From Thiobacillus sp. 0-1251 (GTDB taxonomy: Bacteria; Pseudomonadota; Gammaproteobacteria; Burkholderiales; Thiobacillaceae), in NCBI GenBank assembly GCA_001899305.1, contig MKWL01000002.1, positions 1 to 64,000 of the forward strand: a stretch of DNA of 64,000 nt, given 5' to 3'. The position numbers and the translations under genes are program-made. The notes below the pieces were generated by a model. The model was not told the DNA's origin. It ran no database searches and was given only the letters and a program-made list of their open reading frames with translations. Numbering within the stretch: the first letter of the stretch is position 1; the number at the start of each line of letters is the position of its first letter. Positions 1-8,137 of the stretch are shown piece after piece.

Positions 1-32
1 TCATGACGGACTCTCCTCCTCTTTCGATTGAT

Positions 33-103
33 CGGAACGACTCCATTCAATCTGGCACATACGATGCCGTCGGGGGCGGGGGAGTCCATTTCATTCGTTA
101 GGT
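33..103 (+). other. Partial attC-like site at left edge
   Basis: The core-site sequence GTTAGGT at 97-103 fits the attC R' consensus GTTRRRY. Inside it, GACTCC at 39-44 pairs with GGAGTC at 81-86, giving the expected L''/L' stem. The opposite R'' box near 33-38 (CGGAAC) is degenerate. The site lies just before the sugE cassette, as the attC of a preceding cassette would. It would be cut between G97 and T98. The R' box and stem are seen; calling it attC is inference. Confidence 0.5.
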
Positions 104-116
104 CCATTGAAAGGAA

Positions 117-162
117 GTGAGGACGACCTCGCCGCTCCAACGTATATCGGGGACGACTCCGG
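117..162 (+). promoter_or_regulatory. Guanidine-II (mini-ykkC) riboswitch
   Basis: Two small hairpins sit in the leader of sugE. Each has the loop ACGA: 117-122/127-132 closes loop 123-126, and 147-152/157-162 closes loop 153-156, with a 14-nt linker. Paired ACGR-loop hairpins are the defining feature of the guanidine-II class. Its ligand makes the two loops dock and frees the ribosome binding site. The ribosome binding site AAGGA at 173-176 and the ATG at 183 follow directly, so translational activation by guanidinium is the expected mode. Confidence 0.88.
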
Positions 163-182
163 CGTTTTTGAAAGGAAAACAG

Positions 183-503
183 ATGGCGTGGGTCATTCTG
201 GTTATTGCGGGGCTGTTTGAGGTCGTCTGGGCGATCGGCCTGAAGTACACGGAAGGTTTCACCCGGTTGTGGCCTACCATCGGCACCGTCTTGGCGATGA
301 TCATCAGTCTTTGGTTACTGGGCGTCGCTATGAAATCACTTCCTGTTGGCACAGCGTATAGCGTTTGGGTTGGGGTTGGAGCCGCCGGAACCGTGGCGCT
401 TGGCATCATACTGCTCGGAGAGCCAGTGAACGCCGCTCGGCTCATTAGTGTTACGTTGATTATCGCCGGTATCGTCGGCCTTAAGCTTGCGACACCGGCC
501 TAA
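183..503 (+). CDS. sugE: SugE/Gdx guanidinium exporter (SMR family)
   Basis: The product is 106 residues with four hydrophobic helices, the normal size for the small multidrug resistance family. It acts as an inner-membrane dual-topology dimer exchanging guanidinium for protons. The central Glu13 is present in [13 protein letters not shown], and [11 protein letters not shown] followed by [10 protein letters not shown] is typical of the SugE/Gdx branch rather than the EmrE/Qac branch. The ATG at 183 is preferred over upstream starts because AAGGA at 173-176 precedes it and the family starts there. Its stop codon lies inside the R'' box of the next attC, the usual layout of an integron cassette gene. 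The guanidine-II riboswitch just upstream supports the substrate. Confidence 0.93.
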   Translation: MAWVILVIAGLFEVVWAIGLKYTEGFTRLWPTIGTVLAMIISLWLLGVAMKSLPVGTAYSVWVGVGAAGTVALGIILLGEPVNAARLISVTLIIAGIVGLKLATPA

Positions 504-578
504 CAACGCCATCAACTCAGACGTGCAAAAGCGCCGCTTCGCTCTGCTTTTGCATGCCGGTTATGGCGAACGTTAGGG
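498..578 (+). other. attC recombination site of the sugE cassette
   Basis: R'' GCCTAAC (498-504) overlaps the sugE stop codon and R' GTTAGGG lies at 572-578. Inside, CGCCAT near 507-512 pairs with ATGGCG near 563-568, and a central arm pairs TGCAAAAGC with GCTTTTGCA. The outer boxes, inner boxes, central arm and length of about 81 nt all match an attC. The outermost base pair is mismatched (G against G). Confidence 0.85.
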
Positions 579-586
579 AATAGCGA

Positions 587-658
587 ATGTCCGCAAAGAG
601 CGTATCCGTCAAATCCCTGCCTGGTCTGCTCTTGCTTGCCTTTGTAGGTGGCGCATAG
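587..658 (+). pseudogene. Remnant of a short secreted cassette ORF
   Basis: An ATG at 587, nine bases after the attC R' box, opens 23 codons (MSAKSVSVKSLPGLLLLAFVGGA) that read like a bacterial signal peptide. A TAG at 656-658 ends it. The same frame continues ASSQPVA before another stop at 680. A first ORF this close to the core site is the normal cassette layout, so this may be a broken original cargo gene. Very short; it could be chance. Confidence 0.2.
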
Positions 659-840
659 GCCTCATCCCAACCCGTTGCCTGACCAATTAAAAAAACTTTA
701 GGCAAGCTGTCGAAACCTCCCCTGCTTATTCGTCGACAAGTAGTACCAGGAAATCGCCGGTACATAACAGTCGAGATTTGCTGCAGCGCATGAAGCCCTG
801 TTTGCTGAGCCCGAGGCCAAAATTAAAGGAATCGAGAATT

Positions 841-1470
841 ATGAGCAAAGTATTCGTCAACATTGGACTTAGCCTCGATGACTACATGGCCCCGGAAGGA
901 ATGACCATGGATAATCCTGGGTACAAGAACTGGGGCGCCAAGTGGGGTGCGCTGATGGCTTGGATCATCAATCAACAGTACTTCCGCGAGAACCTCAAGT
1001 TCGGATCAGGGGGAGAGACCGGCCCGGTCAATGATCTGGTTCGCAGCACCATGGAGCGCATTGGTGCCAACATTATGGGCAAGCGAATGTTCGACCAAGG
1101 CGAGAGCGTCTGGCCAGAGGAGGCTCCGTTTCACACACCGGTATACGTTCTTACCAATGAGAAACGCGAACCCTGGGTACGCCCCGGTGGGACGACCTTC
1201 TACTTCATCAATGACGGGCCGGAGCGTGCCCTGGAGCTGGCTCGGGAATCCGCAGGCAGTCGTGATATTCGTATCGCGGGTGGAGCGGATGTGATCCAGC
1301 AGTACTTGAACCTGGGTGTCGTCGACGAGCTGGAAATCGCCTTGGCGCCCGTGTTGTTCGGCGGCGGGCGGCGTCTCTTCGAGAACCTACGCGAGCCCGG
1401 GCCGCAGTTTCGCATCGACAGGGTTCTTGATGGTCCAGCCGCAACACACGTGCGCTATGTGCGTCAGTGA
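841..1470 (+). CDS. RibD C-terminal/dihydrofolate reductase-like protein
   Basis: The 209-residue product begins with the VFVNIGLSLDDYMA stretch typical of YyaP/YwjB-type proteins of the RibD C-terminal domain family. It ends with the IRIAGGADVIQQYLNLGVVDELEIALAPVLFGGG region, a Rossmann-like dihydrofolate-reductase fold with a glycine-rich NADPH loop. Members are NADPH-dependent reductases, mostly of unknown substrate. The ATG at 841 follows AAAGGAA at about 826-832. The gene lies between two attC sites but starts about 260 bases after the first, which is unusually deep in a cassette. No signal peptide or membrane segment. Family firm, substrate unknown. Confidence 0.82.
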   Translation: MSKVFVNIGLSLDDYMAPEGMTMDNPGYKNWGAKWGALMAWIINQQYFRENLKFGSGGETGPVNDLVRSTMERIGANIMGKRMFDQGESVWPEEAPFHTPVYVLTNEKREPWVRPGGTTFYFINDGPERALELARESAGSRDIRIAGGADVIQQYLNLGVVDELEIALAPVLFGGGRRLFENLREPGPQFRIDRVLDGPAATHVRYVRQ

Positions 1471-1475
1471 GGGCG

Positions 1476-1532
1476 GCCTAACAGCCGGTTGCCGCGGGCG
1501 GCTGAATTCTAACGTTACCTCCGACGTTAAGC
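1476..1532 (+). other. attC recombination site of the second cassette
   Basis: R'' GCCTAAC (1476-1482) and R' GTTAAGC (1526-1532) are near-perfect inverted repeats, and the flanks GGCG/CGCC extend the match. The 57-nt length is that of the shortest typical attC sites. It starts six bases after the stop codon of the preceding gene. Internally AGCCG/CGGCT pairs and a competing TAACGT/ACGTTA pair exists. Confidence 0.8.
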
Positions 1533-1623
1533 CGCCATGGCAGAAGATACGTGTAAATCGCTCACATCGGCTGGCAACTGGACGTCCAACCGCTATCTTT
1601 GACACCACGAATGGAGAATGAAT

Positions 1624-2103
1624 ATGGTCCCCAAGAACACGATCTGTCTTTGGTATGACGGCACTGCCCTGGATGCCGCGAAGTTCTACGCCGAGACGTT
1701 CCCGGACAGCTCGGTGGGGACGGTCTGTCGTGCACCCGGCGACTACCCCGCGGGCGAGCTGGGCGATATCTTGACGGTGGAGTTCACCGTGATCGGCATC
1801 CCTTGTCTCGGCCTCAATGGCGGCCCGGCGTTCAAGCACAGCGAGGCTTTTTCGTTTCAAATTGCGACTGACGACCAAGCCGAAACCGACCGCTTGTGGC
1901 ATGCGATCGTGGATAACGGCGGTCAGGAGAGCGCCTGCGGCTGGTGCAAGGACAAGTGGGGCCTGTCGTGGCAGATCACGCCGCGCGCGCTCACTGCCGC
2001 AATCGCCGATCCCGATCGCGCTGCAGCCAAGCGAGCGTTCGAGGCGATGATGCAGATGAGAAAAATCGACATCGCGGCGATCGAAGCGGCCCGGCGTGGC
2101 TGA
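1624..2103 (+). CDS. PhnB-like VOC (glyoxalase-fold) protein
   Basis: The 159-residue product starts with VPKNTICLWYDGTALDAAKFYAETFPDS and contains VEFTVIGIPCLGLNGGP and then GWCKDKWGLSWQITPRAL. This is the usual pattern of PhnB/3-demethylubiquinone-methyltransferase-like proteins of the vicinal oxygen chelate superfamily. These are cytosolic dimers, often of unknown substrate. The ATG at 1624 is chosen over the one at 1618 because GGAG at 1613-1616 is then seven bases away instead of one. It follows the attC at 1476-1532, so it may be cassette cargo or the first gene beyond the intact array. No enzyme activity can be assigned. Confidence 0.82.
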   Translation: MVPKNTICLWYDGTALDAAKFYAETFPDSSVGTVCRAPGDYPAGELGDILTVEFTVIGIPCLGLNGGPAFKHSEAFSFQIATDDQAETDRLWHAIVDNGGQESACGWCKDKWGLSWQITPRALTAAIADPDRAAAKRAFEAMMQMRKIDIAAIEAARRG

Positions 2104-2166
2104 CGCTCATGCGCGACCGTTTCGATGGCTGCGAACTGCCATGGTCGAAACCGAGCCAATGTCAGC
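2099..2166. repeat. Nested inverted repeat after the PhnB-like gene
   Basis: GCTGAC at 2099-2104 pairs with GTCAGC at 2161-2166, and GTTTCGA at 2119-2125 pairs with TCGAAAC at 2145-2151, with TGGC/GCCA nearer the tip. The overlap with the stop codon and the two-box layout resemble an attC, but GTCAGC does not fit GTTRRRY. It may be a decayed attC or a structured 3' end without a T run. Confidence 0.35.
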
Positions 2167-2275
2167 GCCCAAGGCGCCTACGCAAACAGAAACGAGCCGG
2201 GCGACGCCATTGAAACAAGACCACGGCATGCGCTAAATTGATGATGTCTGCATCACGGCTCAACTGGAGAAACCG

Positions 2276-2674
2276 GTGCCCGATCTCTCTCCCCTTTTCG
2301 ATTTCCTGGTTATTTCGCGCGGGAAATGGGATTCCGACAAGTCCCCGGAAGAAATCCAGCGTGCCATCGACGCCTTCTACGTCTGGCACGATCGCCTTGT
2401 ACAAGAAGGCCGGCTCAAGCCGGGCCAGAGGCTTTCCACGCAAGCCAGGTTGGTTTCGCGATCGGGTGTGAGGGATGGCCCCTATGCAGAGGCAAAGGAG
2501 GTCATCGGAGGCTACTGGTTTTTCTGCGCGGCCAACCTGCAGGAAGCCGTCGATTTGGCATCCCGGAATCCTTGCCTGGCCTGCGGACTGACATTCGAGA
2601 TTCGACCTATCGAAAGCGAGCGGGCAAGCGCCTTCAAGCTGACGAACGAGACCCCGGGCCCTGTAACCAGGTAG
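2276..2674 (+). CDS. YCII-related (DGPF) domain protein
   Basis: The 132-residue product carries RSGVRDGPYAEAKEVIGGYWFFCAANLQEAVDLASRNPC, the DGPF/YCII signature of a small dimeric alpha+beta fold. The Asp-Gly-Pro triplet lies at about residues 66-68. The start is GTG at 2276, six bases after GGAG at 2266-2269; no better ATG exists. YCII/DGPF proteins often sit beside ECF sigma factors, but none is visible here. Its neighbours are a PhnB-like and a RibD-C protein, a combination common in such accessory clusters. Function unknown. Confidence 0.8.
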   Translation: MPDLSPLFDFLVISRGKWDSDKSPEEIQRAIDAFYVWHDRLVQEGRLKPGQRLSTQARLVSRSGVRDGPYAEAKEVIGGYWFFCAANLQEAVDLASRNPCLACGLTFEIRPIESERASAFKLTNETPGPVTR

Positions 2675-2723
2675 CGTGTGGGCCTCACCTTAGACGGATG
2701 AAATCCTATTCAGGGTAATAGCA

Positions 2724-3296
2724 ATGAAAACGCAGTATTACGCAGCGACAAGTCTCGACGGCTTCATTGCTACCGAGAATGACTCACTTGACTGGCTGTT
2801 TCCGCTTGGCGACCTGAATGACTCCAGCTATCCCGCGTTCATTGCCGATGTCGGTGCGTTGGCAATGGGATCAGCAACTTACGAATGGATGGTGCGCAAC
2901 GCTGAAAAGCTTGCCTCCGAGACCGGCTCGGCATGGCCGTACACGCAGCCAGCCTGGATATTCTCCAGTCGCAAGCTTCCAATCATCGAAGGGGCAAACA
3001 TCAGATTCGTCAATGGAGAAGTACGCGACGTCCACGCTGAAATGCAAGCGGCTGCAGGCACCAAAAATATCTGGATAGTTGGAGGCGGGGATCTCGCGGG
3101 CCAGTTCTACGATGCTGGCTTACTGGACGAACTGATCATCCAGGTGGGTTCGGTTACCCTCGGCAAGGGCAAGCCACTTTTTCCTCGCAGACTGCTCAGC
3201 CCAGTTCTTCGCCTGATGTCAGTTCATCAGATGGGGGCTGGCATGGCTGAGTTGCACTATGAGATACACAAAGGCGGTCCGGGTGGAGCTGTTTAA
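2724..3296 (+). CDS. RibD C-terminal/dihydrofolate reductase-like protein
   Basis: The 190-residue product is a second RibD-C family protein. Its opening YYAATSLDGFIATENDSLDWLF and the NIWIVGGGDLAGQFYDAGLLDELIIQV block give the substrate loop and the NADPH-binding glycine cluster. It is only distantly similar to the protein at 841-1470, so this is not a recent duplication. A weak AGGG at about 2711 precedes the ATG. The stop codon lies within a half attC-like sequence. Expected to be a cytosolic NADPH-dependent reductase of unknown substrate. Confidence 0.83.
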   Translation: MKTQYYAATSLDGFIATENDSLDWLFPLGDLNDSSYPAFIADVGALAMGSATYEWMVRNAEKLASETGSAWPYTQPAWIFSSRKLPIIEGANIRFVNGEVRDVHAEMQAAAGTKNIWIVGGGDLAGQFYDAGLLDELIIQVGSVTLGKGKPLFPRRLLSPVLRLMSVHQMGAGMAELHYEIHKGGPGGAV

Positions 3297-3316
3297 CGAT
3301 TCATTCAAACGCGACT
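3291..3316 (+). other. Half attC-like site at end of array
   Basis: GTTTAAC at 3291-3297 fits the R'' consensus RYYYAAC and overlaps the preceding stop codon. The next bases, GATTCATTCAAACGCGAC, resemble the left arm of Pseudomonas-type attC sites. No matching GTTRRRY box is found downstream; GCTAGGG near 3352 is the nearest, with a changed base. It looks like a truncated or decayed site marking the end of the cassette array. Confidence 0.4.
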
Positions 3317-3543
3317 GGCTAGAACACGCCCCTTAAGTCGCCCATTCCCCTGCTAGGGACAACTCCATTTTTCAGTCGCATTCGTAACTACCGTACTGTC
3401 GATGATCGGCTGGGCACCTCCAGGCAACCCTCTGTGGACACGTTGCGCGGGATCGCAGAGGCTGTATTGAATTCAAGCCTTGGGGCGCTAGGGCTAGGCC
3501 GCCTAGAATACCCTCGATACCAACCGCAACAGGAGTGGACGGC

Positions 3544-5046
3544 ATGGCCGATACCCCGCGTTACCCCATCATCTACGTCCGCGGCTACGCGATGACGAAA
3601 TCGGAAATCACCGAAACCACCTCGACGCCGTACATGGGCCTCGAACTCGGTTCGACCAAGGCGCGCCAGGCCTGGGACGGTGCGGTGCGCAAGGTCTTCT
3701 TCGAGTCGCCCATCGTGCGATTGTTGAAAGAAGGCTACAGCGACATCTACCGGGACGGCCTGCAGGTCGAGTCCGGACCGATCCCGTTGCAGAGCATCAT
3801 CATCCATCGCTACTACGATGCGGCCGATCCGGATTTCGGGTCCGGCAAGGTGCCCACGATCGTCGATGCCGCGAAAGGACTGAGCGATCTGATCCTGCGC
3901 GTGCGCGACCAGGTCTGCCTCGACGGCCGCATGAAGCCCGAGGATTTCAGGGTGTATCTGGTGGCGCATTCGATGGGCGGCCTGGTCTGCCGCTGCTTTC
4001 TCCAGAACGGTGCGGCCGGCAGCGACGCGGCACGCAAGCTTGTCGACAAGGTGTTCACGTTCGCCACACCCCACAACGGCATCGAGATGGCCGGGATGAA
4101 TGTTCCGGGATTCCTCGGTCTGTGGGACCTGAACAACTTCAACCGCGACGAGATGAGAAAGTATCTCGACATCAAGGACAAAGGCGTCGGGGTCAATTCG
4201 CTCGACGGAAAATTCGACCCGAGCCGATTCTTCTGCCTGGTCGGTACGAACAGTAAGGACTACGATGTGGCGCGCGGCGCCTCCCGGCTGCTTGCCGGCG
4301 AACTGAGCGATGGACTGGTGCGCATCGAGAACGCCTATGTGTCGGACGCGCCGCGTGCCCACGTCCACCGCAGCCACAGCGGTCCATACGGCATCGTGAA
4401 TTCGGAGGAAGGCTTCCAGAATCTCACCCGCTTCCTGTTCGGCGACGTCAGCGTCAATGGTGTGCTGGAAATCGAAAACCTGCCGCTTCCGCCCGTGGCC
4501 AGACTGCAGAAGCTGCTGGGGACGAAGGTCGGCTATTACTTCGAGGTGGCGGTCGCCACCCGGGGCGCACTCGACTTCGATCTCACCCGCCGCACGGTGG
4601 CCAACAACAGCGCCATATTGCGATCGCGTGCCGAACTCTTCGAGGACGATGGCACGCTGAAGCCGGATGCGCGCCATCCGCATCTCTTCTCCGCCTTCCT
4701 CGACCTGTCGAAGCGGCCGCGGGATAGCCAGGAAATGATGTTCACGATCCAGCTTGCCGTATCGATGATCACCTATACCGGCGAGGATGTTGCGCGCGAC
4801 GACCACTACGTGCCCGGCGAATACCTGTTCCGCGACACCGTCGTGATCAGCGCCATTCCGCCGACAGACCCGACCGCATCCTGGCAGGTCGGCTTCGTCC
4901 TGGCCGACAGCGGATGGTCGAGTGCGAAGACGACCCTGGCAAGCGGAAAAACCGACGAGCAGGGCCAGCCCTATGTCGCGATCCCGCTGGAGAACGAGAA
5001 GGGCTTCAAGGCCAGCTTGCGGCTATACGGCTCGCATTGGTTCTGA
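3544..5046 (+). CDS. Alpha/beta hydrolase (lipase/esterase-like)
   Basis: The 500-residue product has a lipase nucleophile elbow, VYLVAHSMGGLVCRCFL, with Ser in AHSMGG at about residue 143. An early PIIYVRGYA strand/oxyanion region and FTFATPHNG further downstream are both typical of PGAP1-like and triacylglycerol lipase-type hydrolases. The region past about residue 310 looks like a separate C-terminal beta-rich domain. There is no signal peptide, so it is probably cytosolic or released by another route. The ATG at 3544 follows AGGAG at 3531-3535. It stands alone downstream of the cassette array and opposite a cyclase gene. Substrate unknown. Confidence 0.75.
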   Translation: MADTPRYPIIYVRGYAMTKSEITETTSTPYMGLELGSTKARQAWDGAVRKVFFESPIVRLLKEGYSDIYRDGLQVESGPIPLQSIIIHRYYDAADPDFGSGKVPTIVDAAKGLSDLILRVRDQVCLDGRMKPEDFRVYLVAHSMGGLVCRCFLQNGAAGSDAARKLVDKVFTFATPHNGIEMAGMNVPGFLGLWDLNNFNRDEMRKYLDIKDKGVGVNSLDGKFDPSRFFCLVGTNSKDYDVARGASRLLAGELSDGLVRIENAYVSDAPRAHVHRSHSGPYGIVNSEEGFQNLTRFLFGDVSVNGVLEIENLPLPPVARLQKLLGTKVGYYFEVAVATRGALDFDLTRRTVANNSAILRSRAELFEDDGTLKPDARHPHLFSAFLDLSKRPRDSQEMMFTIQLAVSMITYTGEDVARDDHYVPGEYLFRDTVVISAIPPTDPTASWQVGFVLADSGWSSAKTTLASGKTDEQGQPYVAIPLENEKGFKASLRLYGSHWF

Positions 5047-5128
5047 CTTCTTCCCTCGCCGTCTCGATGCGGCGAATCGTAAGGGCCCGATCAGTCCTAT
5101 GCGCGCCGGAAGGCGGGGATCACGGGCA

Positions 5129-7249
5129 TTAGCCGGTACGTGCTGCTGCACAGGGCGGATCCACGTAGAAATGCAACTGGTTGCGGCCAGCTGATTTGGC
5201 CTGGTACATGGCTTCATCGGCATGCCTGAGCAACTGATCCGCGCTTGTTGCATGACCGCAGAACGTGGCGATGCCGATGCTGGGTGTGCTGATGCAGAGT
5301 TGTTCGCCGAGCCGGTAGGGCCGTGCGAGCTTGGTCAGGATCTTGTGGCCCAGCTCGCCTGCCTCCACGGCGGCCGCGGACGCCGTGTCGCCCAGGTTGT
5401 CGAGGATGATGACGAATTCGTCGCCACCCAGGCGCGACACGGTGTCGCTTTCCCTGACGCTGGCGAGCAGGCGCCGCGCCACCTCACCGAGCACCCGGTC
5501 GCCGGCCTCGTGGCCAAGCGTGTCGTTGATGATTTTGAAATTGTCCATGTCGATGAACAGAAGGGCGCCGTACCTTCCGCTACGGCTGCTGGCTGCGAGT
5601 TGATGCTCGAGGCGGTCCAGCAAAAGACGGCGGTTGGGCAGTCCGGTCAGCGGATCGTTGTAGGCGAAGTCGCGAATCATGATTTCGGCGGTCTTGCGCT
5701 CGGTGATGTCCAGTATGACGCCGTCCAGCCATCGCGCCCGGCCGTCATGGTCCGACGTGACGCGGCCTCGTTCGCTGACCCAGCGCGGGAATCCATCGGC
5801 GGTTCTGATGCGATATTCGATGTTGTAAATACTCCGCTTGGCAATCGCTTCGGAAATCGCCTGGCTCACCATGAGTCGGTCATCCGGGTGGATGAAATCG
5901 ATATAGGAAACCGCTCCGGAAACAAAGCGTTCCGGCGGCTCGCCCGTGAGTGCCTGGATACCAATGCTGAGTTGCTGCACCGGCGAAGATGATCCTACCT
6001 CAGCCCGGAACACGGCCCCGGGGACGTTTTCGACGAGGGCCTTGAAGCTGTCGAGGCTGGTTTCGAGTTTTTCCGCCACATCGCGCATCGCCCGGCGATG
6101 TCGCGCATTCATATAGAGGACCGAGAAAAACAGCAGATCGAGCGCCAGACCGCCGAAAAGAATCATGCGGGGCTGGGCGCTTTCCGTTCTCGATTCGAAT
6201 ACGGAATTGCTCTTGAAGCGCGCCGTCCAGCGATGGCCGCCGATCTGCAAAACCTTGTCGGTCACATAGCGAGAAACATGCGCAGAACCGGTGGAGGCGA
6301 AGAGCAGGTTTTCCGGCCTCGGCTGATCGTCGTACAGTTCGATTTCAACTTCCCGCTCAGCGTCGCCAAATACCCTGTTCAACAGATCGTCCACCCGGAA
6401 CGGGCTGTAGACGAAGCCGAGCAACGCACGCCGTCGTGCGGCCACGCTGTCGTGCGGCATCCCGTTGCGATAAACCGGTAGATACATCAGGAAACCGGCT
6501 TGGTTCTGCCGCCCCGTTTCCTGAACGAGCGTGACCTTTCCCGACAGGGCAGGATTGCCGCTATCACGTGCACGCTCCATAGCCTCGCGGCGAACTGGAT
6601 CGGAAAACATGTCATAACCGAACGCGCGCAAATTTCGCCCGCTGAAGGGTTCGAGATAAACGATGCTGCTGTAAATCGTGCGGTCGCCGGCCGGATGGAT
6701 GGTGTAGGCGGGGTATCCTTCCGCACGCACGCTGCGCTCGTGTCCTTGCTTCGCCTCCTTGGGGACCATGAGGGAAAAGCCGGTGCCCTGGATGTCGGGG
6801 AGGCCGTTGTCGAGTTGGAGCATCTCGACATAGGCGTGCCATTCCGCGCGGCTAACCCGGCTTTTCGCGGCAAAAAGGGCAGCACCGCCGCGCAGCGCCT
6901 GCTCGTAATCCTGCATGCGGCCGAGCAGGAGGGTTTCCTGTTTTCTGGCGTCATTCTCGAAACTTTCGTTTGCCCGCCTGGCAAACTCCGTCTCGGAATA
7001 ACGCCACAAGGCGATAGTCAGAAACAGCGTAATCCCCAGTACGACCCACGCGATCGTTTCTCGATCCAGGATCGCGCTGATCCGCTGCAAGGGCGGGGTC
7101 TTTGCCGCCGGCGTCGCAGTGAACAAGCTCTCGGGTACGACCGCACCTTTTTTAATGGCTGATTCCCCTTCGCTCCACGTGCTTGTGCTCGATAAAAAAA
7201 GCGGTGTGATCGGCCGTGGTCTGAATTTCATGCATCCGGCTGCACCCAT
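5129..7249 (-). CDS. CHASE-PAS-GGDEF diguanylate cyclase
   Basis: The roughly 706-residue membrane protein has a first helix at about residues 65-85 (IAWVVLGITLFLTIALW). A periplasmic CHASE-type sensor domain follows to about residue 340, then a second helix, a PAS domain with a PAC-like tail (YRIRTADGFPRWVSERG), and a GGDEF domain. The active site GGDEF is intact and is preceded five residues upstream by RESD, an RxxD product-inhibition site. It should make c-di-GMP in response to a small periplasmic ligand. No EAL domain. The N-terminus is uncertain: ATG at 7249 or at 7231, both with weak ribosome binding sites. Confidence 0.88.
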   Translation of the reverse strand: MGAAGCMKFRPRPITPLFLSSTSTWSEGESAIKKGAVVPESLFTATPAAKTPPLQRISAILDRETIAWVVLGITLFLTIALWRYSETEFARRANESFENDARKQETLLLGRMQDYEQALRGGAALFAAKSRVSRAEWHAYVEMLQLDNGLPDIQGTGFSLMVPKEAKQGHERSVRAEGYPAYTIHPAGDRTIYSSIVYLEPFSGRNLRAFGYDMFSDPVRREAMERARDSGNPALSGKVTLVQETGRQNQAGFLMYLPVYRNGMPHDSVAARRRALLGFVYSPFRVDDLLNRVFGDAEREVEIELYDDQPRPENLLFASTGSAHVSRYVTDKVLQIGGHRWTARFKSNSVFESRTESAQPRMILFGGLALDLLFFSVLYMNARHRRAMRDVAEKLETSLDSFKALVENVPGAVFRAEVGSSSPVQQLSIGIQALTGEPPERFVSGAVSYIDFIHPDDRLMVSQAISEAIAKRSIYNIEYRIRTADGFPRWVSERGRVTSDHDGRARWLDGVILDITERKTAEIMIRDFAYNDPLTGLPNRRLLLDRLEHQLAASSRSGRYGALLFIDMDNFKIINDTLGHEAGDRVLGEVARRLLASVRESDTVSRLGGDEFVIILDNLGDTASAAAVEAGELGHKILTKLARPYRLGEQLCISTPSIGIATFCGHATSADQLLRHADEAMYQAKSAGRNQLHFYVDPPCAAARTG

Positions 7250-7456
7250 ACGCAAGCGCTTTTCTTCTCGTGGTCATCATCATTCAGCCCCGGTCTACAC
7301 AGATGTAAGAAAGCTCTGATTCCCCCGTAAGCGCTTCGAGGAATGCGCCGAGGGACGGTGCGGGGCCGGGAAATTCAGGCCGAAGGCTCGGCGATCCGAT
7401 TCATCGGTTGATGGTAGGCTGTGCGCTTCCCCCTAATGCCAAAGCCTTAGACGACG

Positions 7457-8119
7457 ATGCTTCCTTCGCCTGCAGCAGTCTGGTTGGTGATCACCCATCT
7501 GGGTGCGGCCGGCATCATGCTTCCGTTGTTCCTGGTCATCGCGACCGAGCTGTGGCTCGCTGGACAGAAGTCCGACCTCCTGGCCTGGATGCTGGCAATG
7601 TCGACAGGCGGGGCGATCGTGCTCGCCAGCAAGATCGCTTTCATCGGCTGGGGATGGGGAAGCGCGTCGCTGGACTTTACCGGCGTCAGCGGCCACACCA
7701 TGCTGGCCACGTCCATTCTTCCCGTCTGGATGGGCCGACTGCTGGCAGAGCCGGGGCAGCGCTTCAGTCTTTCCGGCGTATCCCTGGGCCTCGTGATCGG
7801 TGCCGCGGTAGGGGTATCAAGGCTGGCATTGGAGGCGCACAGCCCGAGTGAAGTGATGGCAGGCTGGCTCCTCGGGCTGGCGATCAGCCTGACCGCCTAC
7901 ACGGTGATGCGGCACCGGCGTGCCGTCCAGGGCGTCGCCGCTCTGGCGGGCGCCTTCCTGCTGCTGGTCTTCAGCCCTTCCTGGCCCGGCTATTTCCCCA
8001 CCCACAAGTGGGAGGTCGGCATTGCGCTGGCATTGTCGGGCCATGCGCAACCCTATGTCAGGCAGGATCTCCACCGCCCGTTGCGAGAAAGCGCGGCTGA
8101 ACTCTCCCGGCGCGACTAG
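7457..8119 (+). CDS. PAP2-family membrane phosphatase
   Basis: The 220-residue product has about six hydrophobic helices. It contains PAP2 motif 2 (SGHTMLAT) and motif 3 (GVSRLALEAHSPSEVMAGW), which supply the two catalytic histidines and the aspartate-like position of this superfamily. Motif 1 (KxxxxxxRP) is not evident, the corresponding stretch being KIAFIGWGWGS, so activity may be altered. Family members dephosphorylate lipid phosphates such as undecaprenyl pyrophosphate or phosphatidic acid at the membrane. It stands alone, convergent with the diiron-protein gene. Confidence 0.78.
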   Translation: MLPSPAAVWLVITHLGAAGIMLPLFLVIATELWLAGQKSDLLAWMLAMSTGGAIVLASKIAFIGWGWGSASLDFTGVSGHTMLATSILPVWMGRLLAEPGQRFSLSGVSLGLVIGAAVGVSRLALEAHSPSEVMAGWLLGLAISLTAYTVMRHRRAVQGVAALAGAFLLLVFSPSWPGYFPTHKWEVGIALALSGHAQPYVRQDLHRPLRESAAELSRRD

Positions 8120-8137
8120 GCACGGAACGCGCAGCGC

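Noticed and set aside
517-765. Minus-strand 82-codon frame in the second cassette
   Set aside because: It runs through the attC arm and has no ribosome binding site; attC palindromes often leave such frames.
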